Of a stretch of DNA of 64,000 nucleotides, positions 59,759 through 64,000 are shown in pieces. The notes below the pieces were generated by a model that was not told where the DNA came from, did not search any database, and worked only from the letters and a program-made list of their open reading frames with translations. Origin of the DNA: Pseudomonadota bacterium (GTDB lineage: Bacteria > Pseudomonadota > Gammaproteobacteria > Burkholderiales > UBA9220); assembly GCA_021845865.1 (NCBI GenBank), contig JAJZVC010000001.1, positions 1-64,000 on the forward strand, read 5' to 3'. The position numbers and the translations under genes are program-made. Each line of letters starts with the position of its first letter. Position 1 is the stretch's first letter.

Positions 59759-60577
59759 ATGTCACTGAAACGCACGGTTTTTTTCATTTCCGACCGCACC
59801 GGCATCACCACCGAGATGCTCGGGCACAGCCTCTTGGCCCAATTCGAGAGCGTGGAGTTTCAGCAACACACTTTGCCCTTCATCGATTCGCCGGAGAAGG
59901 CGCGGGAAGTCGTCAAGCGCATCGAACTGGCCGCCCGGGAAGACGGGGTGCGCCCTCTCGTGTTCAGCACGCTGATCGGACCGGACATCCGCGACATTGT
60001 CGCCACCGGCAACGCGCTCTTCATTGATTTGTTCAGCACCTTCATCGACGGCCTGGAAGCGGAGCTGGGCGTTCCCCCTTCCCATGCCATCGGACTCTCC
60101 CACCGGGTCGGAAACGCATATAGCCACCGTATCGAAGCGATCAACTACACCCTGAACCACGACGACGGCACGACCATCAAGAGCCTGGACCAGTCCGACA
60201 TCATCATCCTGGGCGTCTCCCGCTCCGGCAAAACCCCTACTTGCCTTTATCTCGCCCTGCAATTCGGAATCCAGGCAGCCAACTACCCACTCACGCCGGA
60301 CGACGATGGACGCATCCGCTTTCCTGCCGCATTGCTGCCCTATCGCCATAAACTCTACGGCTTGACCATTGCAGCCGAGCGCTTGCGCGAAATCCGCAAC
60401 GAACGGCGGCCGGACAGCCGTTATGCTTCATTGGAAAACTGTCGGGACGAATTACGCCAAGTGGAGGAGCTTTACCGCCGGGAAAACATTCGCTACCTGG
60501 ATACCACCAGCAAATCCATCGAGGAAATCAGCACCACCATCATGCAGGAAGTGCGGCTCAGCCGGCGCCTATTTTGA
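59759..60577 (+). CDS. ppsR: Phosphoenolpyruvate synthase regulatory protein (PSRP kinase/pyrophosphorylase)
   Basis: DUF299 enzyme that switches PEP synthase off and on by ADP-dependent phosphorylation of a threonine next to the catalytic histidine and by Pi-dependent dephosphorylation. P-loop GVSRSGKT lies at residues 152-159; FFISDRTGITTEMLGHSLL opens the protein. 272 residues. Its divergent position beside its target ppsA makes the assignment secure. Its 3' end overlaps the convergent RNA methyltransferase gene by 9 bp. Confidence 0.96.
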   Translation: MSLKRTVFFISDRTGITTEMLGHSLLAQFESVEFQQHTLPFIDSPEKAREVVKRIELAAREDGVRPLVFSTLIGPDIRDIVATGNALFIDLFSTFIDGLEAELGVPPSHAIGLSHRVGNAYSHRIEAINYTLNHDDGTTIKSLDQSDIIILGVSRSGKTPTCLYLALQFGIQAANYPLTPDDDGRIRFPAALLPYRHKLYGLTIAAERLREIRNERRPDSRYASLENCRDELRQVEELYRRENIRYLDTTSKSIEEISTTIMQEVRLSRRLF

Positions 60578-61330
60578 CTGTATTTGGCGAACGCGCTCAA
60601 AGAGACAAATTGCCGTCGCCGCAGCGGCATTGAGGGACTCCACCGCCCCAGGCATGGGAATACGCACGCGCTGACTGGCCACTGCTTGCAACGCCTCTGA
60701 AATTCCGGCGCCTTCATTGCCAACGACGAACGCGACAGCCCCCGTCAAGTCCAGTTCGTACAGGGAGCGATCCCCTGTCAGGGAAGTGGCGACCACCAAG
60801 CCAGGAAACGCTGCCGCAATCTGCGCCAGGCCTGCCCGTTCCCGCAACGCCAGGACGAAATGCGCCCCCATCCCGGCCCGCAGCGCCTTGGGCGACCAAG
60901 GGTCGGCGCAATTCGTCGATAAATACGCCGTATCGCACCCCGCCGCCGCCGCGGAGCGCAATAAACTTCCCAGGTTGCCGGGATCCTGCACATCCTCCAG
61001 CAGCAGGCAGAACTCCGGTGTCCGCTCCGCGACCGGCACGGGAAACGGGATCACCGCCAAAACCCCCGTGGGCGTTTTCACTGGCGACAATTCCGCGAAC
61101 AGGCCATCGGACAACACCACCGCCGCCGCATCCCCTGCGGCTAAATGGCCATCCGCGGCGCTCTGGGACAGTATCAGCGTTTCAGGCTCGCCGATCGCTT
61201 GGCGGTAGGCGTCCACCAAGTGCCAGCCATCAAGAAGCGTCTTTCCCGCCATGCGCCGTTGACGCGGCGAATCGGCCAACTTGCGCAAGGTCTTGAAATA
61301 GGGATTATCCCGGGAAGAAATAAGCTTCAT
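60569..61330 (-). CDS. TrmH/SpoU-family RNA 2'-O-methyltransferase
   Basis: 253 residues. A short N-terminal substrate-binding domain is followed by the SPOUT knot: LLLEDVQDPGNLGSLLRSAAAAG (motif 1), FVVGNEGAGIS (motif 2) and IPMPGAVESLNAAAATAI (motif 3). It resembles the rRNA/TsnR group, but the exact target is not readable. The ATG at 61330 gives the family start MKLISSRDN. It follows the HDOD gene by 12 bp. Confidence 0.9.
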   Translation of the reverse strand: MKLISSRDNPYFKTLRKLADSPRQRRMAGKTLLDGWHLVDAYRQAIGEPETLILSQSAADGHLAAGDAAAVVLSDGLFAELSPVKTPTGVLAVIPFPVPVAERTPEFCLLLEDVQDPGNLGSLLRSAAAAGCDTAYLSTNCADPWSPKALRAGMGAHFVLALRERAGLAQIAAAFPGLVVATSLTGDRSLYELDLTGAVAFVVGNEGAGISEALQAVASQRVRIPMPGAVESLNAAAATAICLFERVRQIQSK

Positions 61331-61342
61331 CGGCGGCAACGC

Positions 61343-62848
61343 TCAACGCTTGGCCAAATGCGCCAAACCGCGAGCCCCCAGCAAAGCGAGGCCCTTGAAT
61401 TCCCGATAGCTCTTTTCATCCAGCGGTTCGTCGCTGTCCATCCGATCGGCGTAGAACAGCCCCACCGGCTTGTCGTGGACGTAGACCGACATGGCGAAGA
61501 AATCCTGGCCTTCGGTCATGGCAACCAAATCCGACCCCAGAAGGCCGCCCAGTTGCGCCCGATTGCCCTCGTTCACCCAGATTCCTTGCACTTTTTCCAT
61601 AAGCCTGGCGAACAGATTGGGAGATTCCATGGAAAAAGCGAAATGCCGCAAAGGCGAGTCGGCGGCAGCGCCCACGACATATTTCGCCCTCACCCATTTG
61701 CGGTCAGGCGCCATCAGGGCGAACACTACCCGGTCCAGTCCAATGCCTTCGCGCATCCCCTGCATCACCAAGGAAAGCATGTCGTGCAGATTCAACGTGC
61801 CATCGGAATGAGCCGCGATTTCGCTCATGGAGCGTTGCAGCGCCTCAGGATGGGGAACGCCATGGTGGCGCGCAGGCCGCTCCCCCCGCGCCGTCGAGGA
61901 AGACGCCCCGTTCTTGGAAGGTTCCATTGCGCGCGCCTTCTCTCCAGGCTCTTCTTCCTCGGCTTCTTCCGGCCATTCGCCTGGTTCCAGGGGCAGCCAG
62001 GCAGCCAAGGGGGGAACGCCGTAGCGGCGCCAGCCACGCGCGGCCACGGCACAATCCACGTGGACTACCGCTGCAGCCTCGTCAGGAGAAATGCACAACA
62101 ACTCAGCCAATGCTTCGTAATCGGCCTCGAACTTTTCATCGTACCAGCCTCGTCGTCCCCGCCGGACCACATCCATGGCGATCAGCACCTGCCGCGTCCG
62201 GGGGCGCTCGGCATTTTTCGGGTCCATCAGGGACAGGGTCAAGTCGGGCAGGCGCCAATCCTTGGCCAGGACCTCCTGCAACGACGAAAGAGGGAAGCCG
62301 AAGACGCGTGTTTCCGCCTCCACGTCGCCTACCCCCTCCTTCCGCTGCAGGCGCCTGACTTGACGCATTTCCTCCGGCGCCATGCACCCCATGACCAAGC
62401 GGGCAAAATCATGAAGCAGGCCGGCGACGTACACCTCCTCCGACTGAATATCCTTGCGCAAGATAGCCCAGTCGCGGGCCAGATAGGCCGCATGAAACGC
62501 CGCGCTAAAGGCATGGAGCACGGCATCGAGGGATCGTGGTTCCCCCTGCAGCAGATCCTCGATAATGGACAGGCGGGAAAGTTGCTGAAACAGTGGCGTA
62601 ATGCCGATCACCACGACAGCATTTTCAACCGTGGTAATTTCACTCTCGAAGTGGGAGCTTCTTGGGCGATTGGCCAGCTTAAGAACCCGGACGGTCAGCA
62701 TCGGATCATGGAGAATGACCTTCGCCACCTCGGCGGGACGAACTTTATCGGCCCTCCTGGCAAGGCGCGCCACTTCCACCGCTGTATGCCGCAACACTGG
62801 AAATTCGCGCTTTTCCAGATACGCAACCCATTCGTTGACCGATCTCAT
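61343..62848 (-). CDS. HDOD-domain protein with C-terminal GAF-like domain
   Basis: 501 residues. An N-terminal HDOD domain (about residues 15-215) has the text FPVLRHTAVEVARLA, IILHDPMLTVRVLKLAN-type helices and a YVAGLLHDFARLVMG remnant of the HD site. A charged linker follows (about 285-325). A C-terminal GAF-like domain (about 340-495) includes DRVVFALMAPDRKWVRAKYVVG and PVGLFYADR. HDOD proteins act in signalling, often upstream of motility or cyclic-di-GMP control. The stop is 12 bp from the RNA methyltransferase gene and the start overlaps the next upstream gene as ATGA. Confidence 0.87.
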   Translation of the reverse strand: MRSVNEWVAYLEKREFPVLRHTAVEVARLARRADKVRPAEVAKVILHDPMLTVRVLKLANRPRSSHFESEITTVENAVVVIGITPLFQQLSRLSIIEDLLQGEPRSLDAVLHAFSAAFHAAYLARDWAILRKDIQSEEVYVAGLLHDFARLVMGCMAPEEMRQVRRLQRKEGVGDVEAETRVFGFPLSSLQEVLAKDWRLPDLTLSLMDPKNAERPRTRQVLIAMDVVRRGRRGWYDEKFEADYEALAELLCISPDEAAAVVHVDCAVAARGWRRYGVPPLAAWLPLEPGEWPEEAEEEEPGEKARAMEPSKNGASSSTARGERPARHHGVPHPEALQRSMSEIAAHSDGTLNLHDMLSLVMQGMREGIGLDRVVFALMAPDRKWVRAKYVVGAAADSPLRHFAFSMESPNLFARLMEKVQGIWVNEGNRAQLGGLLGSDLVAMTEGQDFFAMSVYVHDKPVGLFYADRMDSDEPLDEKSYREFKGLALLGARGLAHLAKR

Positions 62849-63663
62849 GTCGACTGAGCCCCTTTCGCCGTGATGATATCATCGTGACGGTAAAGGTATA
62901 GGGTAGAACCGTGCAGATCGGACAATTCCACGGTTTCGCTTGGGGCAATCCCCGGCAGCGCAAAGGTATTACTGATAAATACCGCGCCCGGCTTCATTTC
63001 CGCCTTGAGCTTGAGGAGCAAGCGAGGCATCGGCGCAGGCGAAAGGTAGGCATAAATGACATCAAAAGCCGCCAGATCCGCGCCCCACAGGCTTCCCCAG
63101 CGCAGCGACCACGAATCGCCTGCTCTTGCCGCCATATAGCGCCCCACGAGAAATGGCAGAGGGGCGGACTCCATGCCGGTGTAAACCCCTTCCGGCCGCG
63201 TCGAGGCCAAATAGCCCAACACCCTCCCCGTTCCGGCCCCCAAATCGACAAAGCGGAATGTTTTCCCGGCGGGAAGCAGCCGGCTCAGGGCTTGCAGCGC
63301 CTTGGCGCCGGTAAGATAAAGTGGCACTCGGGAATAAAACACGCCCCAATATACAATCAGCAAGATGGCGAACAGCATCAGGAACCACCGGGGCTCAATC
63401 GACATCGAATAGGCAAGGAACAGTCCGGGGACGAACAGTAAATTGATCACCCACCACCAGGAAGACAGCCCCCAGGCATAACCCAATATGGCGGCCAGAC
63501 AGCCGATGATCAGCGCGGCATAAAAAGGGGGAAGGGAAGGAAAGCCGAAAAATTCGGCCAGCGGAAAAACGAAAGCCAGCCCCACTAACAACGCCAGCAC
63601 TTGCGCCAGCAGCGCCATCGCGGACACCGGCCAGGACCGGGACAAGCGCCTTAGCAGCACCAT
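62845..63663 (-). CDS. Membrane-anchored class I SAM-dependent methyltransferase
   Basis: 272 residues. Four hydrophobic helices occupy the first 110 residues. A cytoplasmic methyltransferase domain follows with motif I FVDLGAGTGRVLGYLAS (about 137-153). The substrate is unknown; the family resembles DOT1-like or lysine methyltransferase-type proteins only in outline. It is coupled to the HDOD gene (ATGA) and lies 6 bp after motB, so all three are probably in one transcript. Confidence 0.82.
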   Translation of the reverse strand: MVLLRRLSRSWPVSAMALLAQVLALLVGLAFVFPLAEFFGFPSLPPFYAALIIGCLAAILGYAWGLSSWWWVINLLFVPGLFLAYSMSIEPRWFLMLFAILLIVYWGVFYSRVPLYLTGAKALQALSRLLPAGKTFRFVDLGAGTGRVLGYLASTRPEGVYTGMESAPLPFLVGRYMAARAGDSWSLRWGSLWGADLAAFDVIYAYLSPAPMPRLLLKLKAEMKPGAVFISNTFALPGIAPSETVELSDLHGSTLYLYRHDDIITAKGAQST

Positions 63664-63669
63664 CCTCGG

Positions 63670-64000
63670 TCAGTGCTTGTCCGCCGGCGCGACATTCTTA
63701 TCGGGCGAGGCCGTCCCGCTTGGCGCTTCAGGGGGAGGAGACGGCGCTGCCGCGCTTTCCTGCAAGGCCGCTTCTTCCGCCTGCTTGTTCATGACAATGA
63801 TGCTGATGCGTCGGTTGATCGGATTATACGGGTCCTGTTTGTCGAACTGGATCGCCGAGGCCAGCCCCACGACCCGCAGAATCTTGGTCTCGTCCATCCC
63901 CGCTTTAACCAGTTCCCGGCGTGACGCATTGGCGCGGTCGGAGGACAGCTCCCAGTTGCTGTAACCGGTCTCCCCACCCGAATAGGGCGTGGCGTCGGTG
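63670..64000 (-). CDS. motB: Flagellar stator protein MotB, C-terminal part (runs off right edge)
   Basis: The frame is open to the window edge. The visible 109 residues begin [19 protein letters not shown] and continue through [16 protein letters not shown] and [13 protein letters not shown]. This is the OmpA-like peptidoglycan-binding domain in the MotB form. A Pro/Ala-rich tail ends the protein. The N-terminal membrane helix and stator aspartate lie outside the window. The cell is therefore probably flagellated. Confidence 0.93.
   Translation of the reverse strand, partial: TDATPYSGGETGYSNWELSSDRANASRRELVKAGMDETKILRVVGLASAIQFDKQDPYNPINRRISIIVMNKQAEEAALQESAAAPSPPPEAPSGTASPDKNVAPADKH

Overview
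The window is a gene-dense stretch of about 60% GC, almost entirely chromosomal housekeeping DNA of a Gram-negative proteobacterium, most likely a betaproteobacterium of the Nitrosomonadales (Gallionellaceae/Sulfuricellaceae type). That placement is an inference. It rests on gene order (rpoE-rseA-rseB-rseC-degP-glutaredoxin-lepA-lepB-DUF4845-rnc-era-recO-pdxJ-acpS-nagZ; pyrG-kdsA-eno-ftsB; ftsK-lolA-rarA-serS) and on protein character. No rRNA gene is present to confirm it.

Layout. 1-500: the last 37 codons of an IS1595-type transposase, a short AT-rich stretch with palindromic and repeated motifs, and a tRNA-Ser(CGA) gene with its terminator; this looks like the edge of a tRNA-associated insertion. 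580-9.3 kb: mltF, then the leftward operon ftsK-lolA-rarA-serS, then trxB and an Smr-domain gene. 9.4-17.05 kb: a complete-looking arn operon for 4-amino-4-deoxy-L-arabinose modification of lipid A. In it the two halves of ArnA are separate genes, and a GNAT acetyltransferase is translationally coupled to arnB. 17-24.8 kb: rluC, rne with a long structured leader, uvrB with a low-molecular-weight tyrosine phosphatase, and an aspartate-type aminotransferase. 24.9-33 kb: a small orphan gene; a heavy-metal RND efflux operon (unknown membrane protein, adaptor, pump, PII-like DUF3240 protein, TolC-type channel) whose last four genes are joined by ATGA overlaps; a family 5 uracil-DNA glycosylase; and a CDF metal exporter overlapping nagZ.

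33-44.8 kb: a long leftward superoperon running from sigma-E and its regulators through DegP-type protease, LepA, signal peptidase, RNase III, Era, RecO, PdxJ and AcpS to NagZ. It joins envelope-stress response to protein export and RNA processing. nadB diverges from it. 46.5-52.4 kb: ygfX, ygfZ, then pyrG-kdsA-eno-ftsB. 52.5-54.5 kb: feoAB behind a Fur-box-like site. 54.6-57.1 kb: a DUF938 methyltransferase, a radical-SAM/SPASM family protein that has lost the radical-SAM cysteines but keeps all seven SPASM cysteines, and a solitary LuxR-type DNA-binding protein. 57.2-60.6 kb: ppsA and, divergently, its regulator ppsR. 60.5-64 kb: a TrmH-family RNA methyltransferase, an HDOD-GAF protein, a membrane-anchored methyltransferase and the C-terminal end of motB, which runs off the right edge.

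The most unusual item is the SPASM pseudoenzyme beside the lone LuxR-type HTH (55.2-57.1 kb). Also notable are the arn operon with an embedded acetyltransferase, the metal pump with its PII-like subunit, the perfect inverted repeat that would sequester the rpoE ribosome-binding site, and a terminator-like hairpin directly in front of the lepA start.
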